NCBI GenBank assembly: GCA_003342895.1
Contig: PTFA01000305.1
Location: 372,001 to 436,000, forward strand
Length of the DNA: 64,000 nt
From: Casuarius casuarius
Taxonomy: Eukaryota; Chordata; Aves; Casuariiformes; Casuariidae
Direction of reading: 5' to 3'
Made by a program: the position numbers and the translations under genes
The notes under the pieces: generated by a model
The model's input: only the letters and a program-made list of their open reading frames with translations
What the model was told of the DNA's origin: nothing
Database searches by the model: none
In this document: piece after piece, positions 49,701 to 61,809 of the stretch
Layout of the letters: each line of letters begins with the position of its first letter
Numbering within the stretch: position 1 is the first letter of the stretch

Positions 49701-52700
49701 TGTTCTGTGAAACAGGCTAACCTCCACTGAAAGAACCTATTTTTTCTGCTTAGCACCACAGGCAACCAATCCTTTGTCATTGCCATTCAATATTCATTGG
49801 TACGTTCAAGGGTAAATGGAGGTAAAGAAAATTTGCTCAACTTCTAATTTGGACAATATATTTTATCACCTTTGACTGCCTGGCTTAAAACACTGGATAG
49901 GTACATTACCCACTTCTTAATTTAGTGCTACTTCACTGACCCTATTCATGCTGAATGGGCTGGTGGCTTGACGTTCATGACATTATTTCCACCCTGCCTG
50001 AATGACTGAAACTTTGTAAATAGAAGAACAGAATAAGAAATAAACTTAAGTACACAATTTGGGGGAAATAATAACCCATACTAAACTTTTTGAAATGATT
50101 CTGATCTGGGAACAATTCGAAGTATACCAGGACCATGTCTTACAGAGTTTCACAGACCTGTTCGCAAAGCAAGGCATTTTTAATATTTAAGCAATATTAA
50201 TTTCTACACCAGTAATACTAATTATTTTCTGAGCACAACAGGTGGAAAAATTGACAGAGCACAAGTACCTATGGAGGCTGGACACAGACATTAGAAAGTT
50301 TTGTCTTAATGGAATACACTCTCCCTATCTTTCCCCTTCTCAGTGCAATCCCTCAACTGGACTGGTTATTTATCATCCAGTGCCTTAGAATATCAGATTA
50401 TTGCTTAGCAAATAATCTCTTCCTGTTTAGATCTGAAGGAAGGCTGAAGTCATTTCAGAGTTAATTATGAATACCCTAAGGAATGTGCTTCCCTAGCCAC
50501 AGCTCAGGTCTAGCATTGCAAGATGCACAGCAAAATTCCACATATGACATTACAAATGTGCCCTAAACTCCGACCCAGAGGGACCGTCTTTAAGGTTGAG
50601 AGAGCACTTCAGTCTCCATTCCCATTCAGACCTTTGGCTTTCTGCTGAGGCTGCTAGCCAGGGTGCCAATTAGTGCCAGCCCATTGCTTTTCTGATGTGC
50701 ACACCTCTCTAGGAACTGGACTGAGGCTACCAACTCATTTCATATAGGTCATTGGATGTTGACAACTTTGTAAGAGACTAAGGCCCCATTTGGATTAGCA
50801 ATTTAGCAGGAAGGTCCTGTATCCCACTGCCCTCCAACCTCTCTCATGTATGTAATATTAATATAGCAACTTCTGGTCTGCAAATTGACTATAGCTTCAG
50901 AGAGATGGGCATTAGAAAACTCCAGAACCAAGTGCATTTACAAAGGCTCCCATAAAGTGTTACTGGGAAATTAAACTGTGCCTTGCCCCCTTAACCTTTT
51001 GCTATGTAGACTGCATTTAAAGGATTTCATTAGGGACAGAGGCTCTAGCTTACATTTCTGTTGCTAAGTGGAAGGAATCATGGAAGAAGCTGGCTTAATT
51101 GGGGATTCCAGTAAATTACTGGTTTTAGAATCAAGGAGTCAACAAAGATCTAGCCATTTAAGAAGGACTCTCCCCCCTCCAAAATTTTTCAACGTTAATG
51201 TGAAATTTGTGTTTTGCTCTAGAATAAAGAAAAATACACCATTCTAAAGTCATCTACACTATCTTGCAACAAACCCACTTACATAAAACTAGCAAAAAGG
51301 AGTGAGAAAGTCTCTTTTGGAAAGTACACATTAATTCAGGCCATGTGATGCTTCCAGTAGTTAAATATTCACTGCTGTTAGTACCATTATGTGTATTCTT
51401 TAGTACCACAATGTATATATTCTATGATCTACAATGATCAATTTTGCTAGCTAAACTTCTGCCAAATAAATACTACAGATTCTATGTGGTCCATTTCAGT
51501 GCCAGTCACTACCATCAGAACAACCACCTTGTGCTGGTTTCTTTTTTCCTATGTTCTCATTCCTAAAGCTACTATGGAATGGAAATGGGATGGAGAGAGC
51601 ATGTTCAGTCCGGAGTCTTTAGGAAGGAGAAGAACATCGTACCATGCAGTACTGACAGAAGCTCCTCTGCGTCATACTGATTTCTTTCAAGAATTTCACT
51701 GGTTTAGCCAATTTGCAAGAAATACAATAATTATTTTTTTAACCAAAACATCAAATTAGTATACCTACAGTGTGCATGCAATTACATCTTGTGCAAGGCA
51801 GCATTATGACCGCATCCACAGCAAGGAAAGCATATTTACAGGCCACAGTAGTTGTTAAAGTAGTATAACTTTGTTTTGCAATCAGGGCTGTTGTTATTAC
51901 AGTATAAAGGCATTATAAACTTACTGTGCATCTAATCCAGCTTGGACACATCTGTATTCTGAAGGTAAATAACCACTTGGCAGAAATAGAAGGTTATCTG
52001 TTCAGCAGTGTCAGCTACTTGAGGTGTTCCACTTCCTTGACTCCTGTTCATGTTTGACATATGATTGCAATGCAGTAGCTCAAGCGACATCAGAAACAAG
52101 AGACTGAGAGACCCCCTCAGGTTCCACTGAGTTTCAAAGGTGCCAATACATTAAAAAGGTAGCACAAAAAAAGTGCAATCTTTAGGGGTAAATTTACACA
52201 GTATACTGTATGAAGAGCCATAATGTAGTGGATCTCCTGTTGGAGAACAGCTATACGGGAAAGCTTTATCTTGAAGAGATTAATTTGGTTAAACTAGTAC
52301 AGCTCAGCTTACTGTAGCACAGGCCACATGCAAAAGAGCATGACAGAGAAGTAGCAAAGAACTGTTGTGTTCCCCTCACGCTTAGCACCCAGGACAACCC
52401 ACAACTTAGTGAAAACAGAGCTGCTCCCTGCCATAGTGGAGCCAGGTTACAAACAACTCAAAGGGAGGTAGGTACATTACAACGTTAGCTTTGCTGCAAT
52501 CCTGTCCATTTCAGCATCAAGGCCATCTCAGCTTGACATGATTGTTGGAGTCCTGGACATAACAAATGGAGCTGAATCTGTACTCTGTGGCACCTAATGT
52601 AACCATTTGCTTTGCTGCTGACCCATGCTGTAATCCCAGTGTTTTCCACCTACTTTGCTCAGGTTTAAATGCCTACTGTAAGGGATCAGACAACCAAGAA

Positions 52701-53755
52701 TCAAAATCAAAAGGATTTTCTACATTATTTGTGTTTCTTGAAGCCTGAGCTGAAAATAACTGTTTTGATTCCTTTTATACAGAGAGAAGACACAGCAACT
52801 GACACGCCAAATTGCAGACTTCAGAGCTGGTCTTTACTCGCATGGGTGGGAGAAGAACACCTGTGTCTTGGATATTTTGCAGTTCACCGAAGACTTCACA
52901 GTAACATCAAGAAAGGGACCTCATGCTACCAGATCACTTTCTACATACAATCCAGAGCTGTATCTATTAATAAATAAATTAATTCAAGACAACAAGTACC
53001 TTCTGGTAGGTAGGTGGGAAGAGACTACTTATAGAAAACTGTTTGTTGTAAGATGAGGCTGGACAAATTCATTTTAAAGATAGGAATGACTTTTTTTACA
53101 CAAAGAAGAAATGTTAATTAAAACAGCATATGTATGGACATGGTGGAGAAATCCTGAAAGTCTTTAAATCAAGTCTGCTCATCTTTTTAAAATCTGTACT
53201 AAAGCCTAACGGAAGTGATGAGCTTCAGACAGCTTTATTTAGTGTGGTAGTATGGTGTCTGATAGGTCATGAGATCAGAGAGTGTCAGTCATCACAGCTA
53301 CCTTTTCTGATGTCTTTTAATCTTTGAAACCTTCCAGCATAACTATGTGACCCATAGCTAGCAAAATACATGAAAAATGGCTCATACGTGTATTTGGTTG
53401 TAAGTTAAATCGTAAGTTACAAGCACAACTATTTTGATAGGCAAGTTTTCATTGAAATAAAACAACAAAAAATTGGGAAAACAGTATTTCCACTTTTCCC
53501 ACCGTCACTGAGCTGACATCATCATGATGAGCTGATGCTCATGATCTCCAATTCAGCCCTCCACCCCCAGGAGAAGTTGCTAACCTCTCCTGGGCCAGTT
53601 ACTGTAACAAAATGGGCGAACAATTTGGTCAGCTTGTTGCATTTCAATTTGCTAAACAGCTGAGACCAGAAATCCTGACCTCAGTCTCTGTGGTCACTAC
53701 AGACAGCACAGTCAAGCCACACGTATTTCTGTTCCGTGAACATAATAGAACCATT
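46720..53755. other. AT-rich non-coding stretch
   Basis: About 7 kb without a supported gene. A moderately GC-rich block around 48300-49130 looks like it could be an eroded repeat, but no family signature was recognised. Everything else is AT-rich with short frames. Confidence 0.45.
53518..53547. repeat. Imperfect inverted repeat around ATCATGATGAGC
   Basis: ATCATGATGAGC, then TGAT, then GCTCATGAT gives an imperfect hairpin. Low significance in AT-rich DNA. Confidence 0.3.
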
Positions 53756-53764
53756 CTCAGATCT

Positions 53765-53875
53765 TTTTGAAATCACCTTGACAAACTTCCCCACATAACT
53801 TATTTTTAAAATGGCAATACTAATACTTCACTGCCTTATAGATGGGGATACGAGACCACAGTAACTAGATCTACA
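53765..53875 (+). mobile_element. MIR SINE relic, 3' part
   Basis: CTTCCCCACATAACTTATTTTTAAAATGGCAATACTAATACTTCACTGCCTTATAGATGGG tracks the MIR order: TTTCCCCATCTGTAAAATGGGGATAATAATACTTACCTACCTCATAGGG. The upstream core is lost. Confidence 0.6.
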
Positions 53876-53879
53876 AAGT

Positions 53880-56035
53880 AATGAGAGTATGACAACAGTT
53901 ACTTGCGGTGCAGTCCAGTTCCAATACACTTTACTTCAGACTATCAGTATTTGATAGAGACCTCTCCCCCACAGGAAAACAAGGGATTTCAAAGAAAAAA
54001 CAGAGAACACCCCAAATCTGGGAAACATGGTCAAGGCCCCAAAGGCAGACCCAGGCACAGGTTGGGTTGCCTCCCTCTTCCTCAGGCCAGCCCAGGCCAG
54101 CCCCACACCCGGGCCCTGGCCCACAGGCTGCCTGCCTGCCCCAAGCCTATTTTTATATTTAAACTGAATACAAAAAGAACAGAAAACATACTGTGACTTG
54201 TTCAATAATGTAAAGAAAGGTTATCACTGCAAAAAAAAACTCACAGAAGTAATAAAAGTAATTTTGACATTAGTAGCTTTGAAAGTGTTGGAGCTCGGGC
54301 ACTGATGGAAATTTTTTAATCTGCTTTAAGAAGTCTACCCAGAAAAATCTGTTTTTTTTTCTCTGGGATATGAAATCTTGAAAGCCTCCAGCAATTTTTT
54401 CTAATTCAAAGATGAAGTTCAAGAAATTAATCTATCATCTATTGAAAAAGTTACCTTAAATAATGGTACTGCTTTAATAATTCCTGGAGCCATCATGAGT
54501 CTTTTTATCCCTGTTGGGAAGGTTTCCCAAAGTGTGGGAGTGAAGTAGGAGCTAAACATCTTTATAAAAGCAATTTGAACACTGAATTAAAACAATGGTT
54601 CCTAAATCAATTGAGAATAGAATTAAGCTATCGGTCACTGGGTCTCTTAACATTTTTACTTATTTTCCTTTAGAGTAAAGGTATATGACAACTTGTACAC
54701 ATTCTAATAGAGAGTAGCTGTAATGCAGACTCTCAGACACATTTTTTAATTCCTTTCCATTCATGCTCTGTTAAAACTATACTGGGGAGAAAACAACATG
54801 CAAATAATGAACAAGAGAGATGCTAAGGTTAAAAATCAGAACTTCTATTGTGTATCCTACAAACATATTCCAGGCTGAATTACATAGTCAAAAATAAACA
54901 CCTTCTGCTTCCTAACACATACAAATGGGATGAAGTACTCTGTGTCATGAATTGCATCTTCAACCTTTTTTCTGGGTTACTTTTCTGGATTTGAGTGTTT
55001 AGACACCTTACAAGCAGGAGAACAAGGCAGCTGAGCTTCCTAGCTGAACTATGGAGGTTACTTAGCTTATTACACCCACAAAACACCATCAGCAGATCTT
55101 CCAGTGTCTCTTTTTGATAGAGACCAATTTGCTTAACTGCAAACTCACAAAATTCTGCACACAAGTCATATAGACAGTCAAAAGGGCAAAGGTGGAGTAG
55201 CTATGCATATAACATTATTGTGTACTTGCTGTTGAATATAATGCTTCTGGAAACACACAGCTCATCACCCAGCCTGCCTTTGCACAGCGTGTGTGATAAG
55301 TCTGATGCTTCCTGAGCATCAGCAAGCAAACTCACTACGCTTATACCACAGAACTGTTTTATGCACATGCAGTGAAGTGCAAAAATAAAGGACAGAAAGA
55401 GAGCAGCTCCATCCTCCTTCACAGAAAAGGGAGTTCATATTAAGTATAGTATCTATAGAAGGCATATGAACCCCCAAAGGGAGCAAATGGATTCCTTTTG
55501 TACACAGGCCTTTGCTCTCAAACAGCTAAGTTTCTTGCTCCCTGTGGCAGGAAATGGGTTTCATTTTCATATAATTTACTCAAGGAACTAAAAAAGAGAG
55601 AAAAAAATCAGAATTAAACAAAATTTTAGACCCTTACCTGGAACTGTACAAGCTTCTGTACTAAGTGCTAACCTGCTATCACTGCATGTACTCCGAATTG
55701 TTTGCTTTTTATTTAGCGCACACACACACACACACATTAAGCAGTATCAGTCAGGTTACAGAATCAAGTACATATGGGTTAGGAAATTGCAGAACTAACG
55801 TGCAACCCAAAGTCAGCCTAAATCCATATGTAGGCTTGATTAATAAATGGTTAATTATACAGTCTTTAAATACAAAGCACTATTGTTGCTTTATTTACTG
55901 CACAAGAGAGACAATGCTCATTTTAAAAGCAGCTCTGCAATATTTTCTTTTGTTCCATTGCTCATTCTGTAGTCCTTTATAGTGGACTTTATTTCCTAGA
56001 CATGGTTCAAAACCTAGTCTGAAGACAAATTTATT
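53880..56035. other. Non-coding stretch with a short GC-rich patch
   Basis: No gene supported. A C-rich patch at about 54025-54150 opens three overlapping frames on both strands but is compositional. A CA repeat lies at 55719-55736. Confidence 0.45.
55719..55736. repeat. CA microsatellite, 9 units
   Basis: Nine uninterrupted CA dinucleotides. Confidence 0.9.
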
Positions 56036-56039
56036 TACT

Positions 56040-56435
56040 TTGTCCAGGTATTTCTTTGGTGCTCATCACCACAGAATACAAATGATTCAGACATTATTTT
56101 CACTGCATCCTTGAAAAACTCTGTATCTGTCTTCTACAGATGACAAAGATGAGCACTGAGATTACAGAGAGATACAGGCACACAAAATCTGAGACATCTG
56201 GCACATGAGCTGGAATAGCAGATAGCACTATTCATTATTCCGTAGACTCAAAACACAACTCCCTAGTGACTTCAGGAGTAGGGGTGGGTGTTCACCACTT
56301 CTGCTTCATCAGACTACAGGATCTCACAGTCAGCACTCTGAAGCTGGGGAATACACGCATGGTTATGAAAAATTTACTGACTTAACACTGGTAGCAGAGA
56401 CAAGACTAGAATCCTATTCTTCAGAGCCTTATCTA
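56040..56435 (-). mobile_element. MIR-type relic, reverse orientation, interrupted
   Basis: TTCTACAGATGACAAAGATGAGCACTGAGATTACAGAGAG, then ATCTGAGACATCTGGCACATGAGCTGGAATAGCAG matches the reversed MIR order (TTTTACAGATGAGGAAACTGAGGCACAGAGAG, then GTCACACAGCTAGTAAGTGGCAGAGCTGGGAT). A later piece, TAGCAGAGACAAGACTAGAATCCTATTCTTCAGAG (about 56391-56425), resembles the next block of the same pattern, so two partial copies or an interrupted one may be present. Confidence 0.6.
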
Positions 56436-56439
56436 ACTT

Positions 56440-57225
56440 CTTACCTGTATTTTTCTTTTCCTGTTGTCTTTATCTACTACACACCTTTCAACTGCAAGAA
56501 ATGAACAGACTCTTGCACTGCACAAACATATGCACCTTCGGGCAGGTCTAATTTGTAGTCTGAATAACAGAGAAATCCTACAGGGGTGGGCACATGGGGA
56601 GAGGGAAAGAGGCAGAACGTGGCCACATAACTGAGGACTGTGTTCTAACGCACATGAACAAATGAGCTATCTTAAACATCCTCAAATCTGCCATCTCGTA
56701 ACTTCGGCGTACTTCACTCTGCTCCCTTAAAAATACTTTCTCTGTTTTTTTCATGCCATTATCATACAAAATCCTGTGCTCTAGGTGTCAGAGAACTTGT
56801 TTATGCTACAGTGGAATTTTGTAAGTGCAATAAAGGGCTATAAACGGGGTATTTCCAACTATAACTTTTTTAACTTCAGGCTTTGCTTTTTACTTAGGGC
56901 ATTGTTTTTCACTTAAAATATGGAACTAATTCTATGCATGAGCCTTTCATGAAAAAACTACACATGCTAAGTAGTCCCTTGCTTAATTAAGCATGCCTTT
57001 TACATTATATATGTATTTGAGAATAAACCAAGCTGAAGTCTCATGCAAACACCGAGGCTTGGGTCAGTCCTTACAAGACAGGATGGATACTGAAAAGCAG
57101 CCGAGCATCTGCGCAGCCAAGCTGCAACCGCCTGCAGCAGCACTCAGGTGTCTTGTGGCACGTTGCAAATACGCCCTTGGGGACACCGCCTAAATAACCA
57201 CTGAGACTGAAGCGAAAGAAACACT
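56440..57225. other. Non-coding flank of the second CpG island
   Basis: No gene supported. A 12-bp palindrome GCTTAATTAAGC lies at 56981-56992. A minus-strand donor-like CTT/GTAAGG lies near 57070, which would suit a leftward transcript leaving the island. Confidence 0.4.
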
Positions 57226-57438
57226 CCCGCGATGCGTCTGCCGTATCGTCACTGTCATTTTGCATCGTTTGCCTACGGACTGCACAGAACTTCCCTTCGC
57301 TCTGTGCCAGAAAAAGCATCGCGGCTCTCTCCCCGCAGCACACACCACTGCGCTTCACCCACCTAAGGCTGCCCGCGCCTGCCCCTCCCGAGCGGCTCTC
57401 CTTTTAGGAAGCCGGGCTCGGCCCGGCCGTACGCCGCA

Positions 57439-57448
57439 GGGCGGGGCC
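57439..57448 (+). promoter_or_regulatory. GC-box (Sp1-type)
   Basis: GGGCGGGGCC matches the Sp1/KLF GC-box and fits a CpG-island promoter. Confidence 0.5.
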
Positions 57449-57470
57449 TGCCTCCCACTGCCGAGCCCGC

Positions 57471-57486
57471 AGCACCCTCTGGCGGC
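57471..57486 (-). promoter_or_regulatory. CTCF-like motif, minus orientation
   Basis: On the minus strand, GCCGCCAGAGGGTGCT fits about 14 of 16 positions of the CTCF consensus. It is the best such match I noticed in the window and lies inside a CpG island, a common setting for CTCF. Confidence 0.5.
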
Positions 57487-57530
57487 CGCCCGCCGCCGCC
57501 GCACGCCCGCTCCTCCCCCCGCCGCTGCCG

Positions 57531-57545
57531 AGAACGTTCTGGAAG
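57531..57545. promoter_or_regulatory. Perfect three-unit heat-shock element
   Basis: AGAACGTTCTGGAAG fits nGAAnnTTCnnGAAn exactly: three alternating pentamers bound by trimeric heat-shock factors. Its position in the core of the CpG island, about 100 bases after a GC-box, is typical of a stress-responsive promoter. The DNA match is directly visible; heat-induced transcription is inference. Confidence 0.6.
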
Positions 57546-57649
57546 GCGCGGGGGAAACCGCCACCGCCGCGCAGGGGAAGCGGCAGCCGCCGCACCGTGA
57601 GGGAGGCTTGTCCCGGCGCGACTTTACGGCCTCGTGTAAGGGGAAGTGG

Positions 57650-60600
57650 GAGACTGTGCTCCGCTGGGCTGCCAGGAGCATAGGAATTCCTTCCTGCCTG
57701 GCTCTCTGAAGTGCTTCCCCACAGAGGAGCTGGCTCAGCGGTGCCTGCGCAGGAAAAAAAAGCAGCAACAACAAGAATCCAACCAGGTCATATAAAGCCG
57801 TACAAGAAGAACAGAGTTCTGATACGTGCCGAGAGGTAAAGGCAGGGACGGTGTACACAATTGTACAAAGTGTGTTGCATTCTCTTTAATTATTTGTAGC
57901 CATTTCACGTACTTAAACAGCCAAGTTAGATGCTAATCAGCACATGGTGCAAAATAGGGGCCAAATGTGAAAGGAAGAAAGAGAGCAATCACATGTGCTT
58001 GCCATTTCCCCAGCCAATAAAACAATCCCATTGTGGTTAAAAATAAATAAAAAATTGTCCAGTAAAACTTCCCCATTTTAACTGCTTGGGAACTTTACAG
58101 ATTTTGGCACAGATGCAGACTAAAGTTTGGCGCTCTGTACTGTTATTACGATCCAGAATTGAAGCCTACTTGAAAGTAAAAAGAAACCTACAGTGGGTAC
58201 ACACTGGCTGAAAAGGATGAGGAACACGACCGTGACAGCGTGCTGGGGTTTGGTGGGGACACCAGCTCGCGTAAGGCTCCTGGCTTCACGCTGGCACTCA
58301 CATCTCCTATCTTCTGTCCGTCTGCTTTCTCTGAGGCGTTGTGCACGCTCCAAGTGCATCAGAAAGTCACACAGTTACCTAGACTACTCTTAATATTCTA
58401 ACACATTCCAGCCATGCCTAGATTAGGAAATAGGTAGCATATTTTCACAGGTATCCCAACACTACGGACAAGTGCAGACAGGACATTTATAAAAATGACT
58501 GTGTATGACTTCCAGGCAAGGCTTACAATGATTCATGCCCTAATGGGTACTATTTTGAAATAAAATTTGCTTATCTACCTTAGGTTTCTCCTCAGGATCA
58601 TTTTAGTGAAACTGTGCCAGCAAACATGTTTTAAAGTAGACTGTATTTGCTTGCCCTACTCAAGAAAGTATGGCTTAATTTTCTTACGTCTCTGATTGGA
58701 GACAATCTAGGGACACGGGCAAATGACTAAGCCACCATGTGTCTTGGCAGATTAGCCGTGCTCTAGGCACCATGAGTGGTGCATACAGGTGGTAACCTGC
58801 ACTCCAGCAATCTCAACCAGATCCTGCTGTCCAAGGATGCTGGCCCTAATACACCTCTCACCAAAGAGAAGAATTAGATAAGGAAGATTTCCTACCGTTC
58901 ACTGGACCCACAAGATGCACACCATGTAAACATTATGTCTTCCGCACAATTATAAATTGAGCAAACAAAAGGTTTCATAGGAAAACAAATAAAATGGCTA
59001 GGAGTCACTAGGAATGACAGCTATCCTTCAAGTACTTAACCTGTGCACCTATCAGAGAATCCTTCTGACCTTAAATGTACAGCACACACCATTTGTGGTT
59101 GCTGATATATTCTTACAGACCATCAGACCATCTTATATCTCAAAGTAAGTGTACTATACAGATAGTGCTTAATACTGTGACTGCAGTGGAAACCAAGACA
59201 CAAGGTAGTAGAGGACCAACTACAAAAATACTTGACATCCTTAAATTCTGTTCAGACTTCAAATCAGGTCATGGCATGGCACAGATACCTATCTGCAGGT
59301 GTTACGCTCATCCTTTCTTCTTTTCACACTTCTGCAAAAATACTAGAGAAGGCTGACTGATGAAGTGGACAACCCTGGTATTGCTCAGCTCCCTCTCTCT
59401 CTTTCCCTGGCCTGGAACCTGTCTAGGCGGGGTTCATCCAGAAACCAGAGTAAATTAAGGTTTGATTAAAAGCCAACTGTCTGCAGCTTAGTTGATTCAA
59501 AACTATTCTGTTGGCATTTATGATAATTGACTTTAAGCTAATTCTAAGGTGGTCTTCTGTGATCAAAAGCATAACGCTTTATCCAGCAGTTTTTTAAAGG
59601 GAAAGATAAATCTGCAGAGAACCAGTGACCAAAGTGATGTTCAGGTGTCCTTGCAGAAGTCAGTATACAAGCATGAAAATTAACTCTTTTTTCTGCCCTG
59701 CTGTGGTTTATAGGTCAAACGCCTATAGAAACTTGGAGTCATAAGATTCTTCCCTTACTAAGTGTGCAGCTACAATAAAGGTACTGAGATACCTTTTCAA
59801 GTATTGTTGATTGATTGTAATTCATTTTATCTGAAATACCAAGTGAATGCTGAGGTTTCAATACCTAATGACTTCCTTCTTAATGAGGAAACTATATCAA
59901 TTTTTTTTCTCTTCCTTTGATTTCTAAAGTTTTCATTTAAATTGTTCAAATGTCATTAAAAGTAAGCATTTAAGTAGTAATAGCTACAAATCCACTACTG
60001 GAAAATTAATGGATGTATTTAGACAGCGCTATGCTCTTCCATATTACAAAGTTACATAAAACTCTTCTGAAAGCTTCTAAGTTGGTTTAAAGGCTTGTGA
60101 TATGAGAAAAGCGCAATTGGGAAGAAATGAAGCTTTTCATAGACAAAGAGAAACATTACACAAGACAGAAGTATCTAACATCCACAAAACAAGAACTGAA
60201 AGCCAATTCTATGCTGCTTGCTGCATTTTATGAGCTATCGTATGATGGCTGCTTATAAATAAAATAGGTTTGGGAGGATATGCATAGCAAAGAATAAGTG
60301 GTGTGGCATCTTATTTGGGTTAGCAGTAAGATAGTTTCAAGAGGAAATAGAATTGTATGACAGCCAGGATATGCTAACAGGATAGCTCAAATATTTCTAC
60401 ACGTACACTAGCCTCATACATCCATGTTTGTTAATGTCATATACTTGTTAAATAGCAATATGAGAGACTGCATATACATACAGGAAAATCAAAGTATGTT
60501 TTTCAGCACTCTTGGATATGCTAGGATAAATAAGTATCTTGACACAAAACTAAAACTAGAAACACTGTCAGCTTCAGTCAGTGAAGTTCTTTGTTTTTAG

Positions 60601-60880
60601 ATAACATTTTTGAAAATATCAGAGAGATGAAATATCAGAGATATTTGAGGCCCAAATTGATTCTTAACTACCTGCTTAACTATCTGCAACTACCTTTGCA
60701 TAAGACTGGTACAGAGCATAAGTGTTTCTGTTTGGCTAAAACAAACCTCCAGAAAAACATCCATTTTCCCAAATGTATAGGCAGAAGCTTCTGCAGGGAG
60801 CTGAGGACAAGTCAGCACTGTTTGCCCTCTCTCATTGCTTACTTTGGCTTCCAGCATCTTCCTGAGATAAAATAGAACAG
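57650..60880. other. Non-coding stretch downstream of the second CpG island
   Basis: No gene or well-preserved repeat is recognised. An acceptor-like CTTCCCCACAG near 57722 follows the island but no donor-bounded open exon could be defined. Confidence 0.45.
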
Positions 60881-60884
60881 TTAA

Positions 60885-61800
60885 GAACTAGTTAACAGTG
60901 AGGAAACACTGTGAATTTAATGTTCAGTTTTGACTATACGGGAAATCCACCAGAGCAATCCTATAGGGATCTATGCTAAGCTCTGTTTTGTTCAACATAC
61001 TGTTTTTGCTATATGAAATAATAAAAGCAGGAGAAATAGTGAGAAAACTATTTGCTATGAATACAAAATGATTTGTGTAGCCAAAAGAGTAGGAAGAGTT
61101 ATAGAGGATCTTGTAATATCAAATCATCAGCTTGTAAAATAGGAGGTGAAATTCATAGTTAATAAATGCAAAGTAGTGCACTTAAGGAAAAATAAATATC
61201 CATACATATTTATGTATATGTGTATGTATTATATAAAAGCATACATACATGCATACCTATTTATATATATACACACACTTAACGATGCAATCTAAATTGG
61301 CCATTTCCACGTTGTCCATAACTCTATAAGAATACCAACTTAATATCCAGTGGGAGTCAAAAAGACAAATAGAATATTAAGAACTTAATAGAAATAGAAT
61401 AGAGAATAAAAGATGCAAATCCATTATGATAAACAGTAAATCCAGGCTCAGTTCTGGCATCCTTGCCAAAAAAAAGATGTAACAGAACTCTACAAGAAAA
61501 GAATGAAGAGGATGATCTATGATGTGAGAATGTTTCTGAACAGGAGAAATTAGAAGGCTATGAAATCATTAATAGTATAGAGAACATCCAGGGTAATGAT
61601 TATTCACTGTTTCTCATTAGGAAGCCTCAAATACAATTATTAGGCAGCAACTTTAAAACATAAAACAGACGTATCTTTCCACACTGCGCATAACTGGACT
61701 CTGGAACTCCTTGCCGTAGAATGCTGAAAACATCATAAGTTTAAACATTCAAAAAAAAAAGTCAAAAATATATGTAGGGAGGTACATCAGGGTCTATTAA
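60885..61800 (+). mobile_element. Highly diverged ancient CR1 LINE
   Basis: Block after block follows the 3' half of old amniote CR1. Around 60945-60995 the AATCCTATAGGGATCTATGC and CTCTGTTTTGTTCAACATACT pieces match the stretch before the catalytic box. Around 61145-61190 GGTGAAATTCATAGTTAATAAATGCAAAGTAGTGCAC is the conserved segment downstream of it. Around 61560-61720 the match covers GCTATGAAATCATTAATAGTATAGAGAA, TATTAGGCAGCAACTTTAAAAC and TGGACTCTGGAACTCCTTGCC. A TA/CA simple repeat (about 61198-61278) interrupts it. No frame survives. It is far older than the copies at 6-9 kb and probably predates modern birds. Confidence 0.75.
61198..61278. repeat. TA/CA/TGTA-rich compound microsatellite within the ancient CR1
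   Basis: CATACATATTTATGTATATG followed by more TA, CATA and CA units. It grew inside the old LINE and separates its recognisable blocks. Confidence 0.8.
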
Positions 61801-61809
61801 CACAAAGAT

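Larger units (their letters stand above)
57230..57650. promoter_or_regulatory. Second CpG island, candidate promoter
   Basis: About 420 bases dense in CpG and G+C, sharply bounded by AT-rich DNA. The sequence shows a GGGCGGGGCC GC-box (57439-57448), a CTCF-like site on the minus strand (57471-57486), GCC/CCG triplets, and a perfect heat-shock element (57531-57545). No TATA box is seen. Frames up to 167 codons on both strands encode Arg/Ala/Pro-rich peptides and look compositional. A plus-strand donor-like GTAAGG follows CCTCGT near 57635, so a rightward transcript with a non-coding first exon is plausible; a leftward one via the donor near 57070 is also possible. The host gene, if any, lies outside this window or has exons I could not recognise. 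Confidence 0.75.

Noticed and set aside
57260..57858. 149- and 167-codon frames on opposite strands of the second CpG island
   Set aside because: Both are low-complexity Arg/Ala/Pro peptides from CpG-rich DNA; no known protein or splice pattern supports either.
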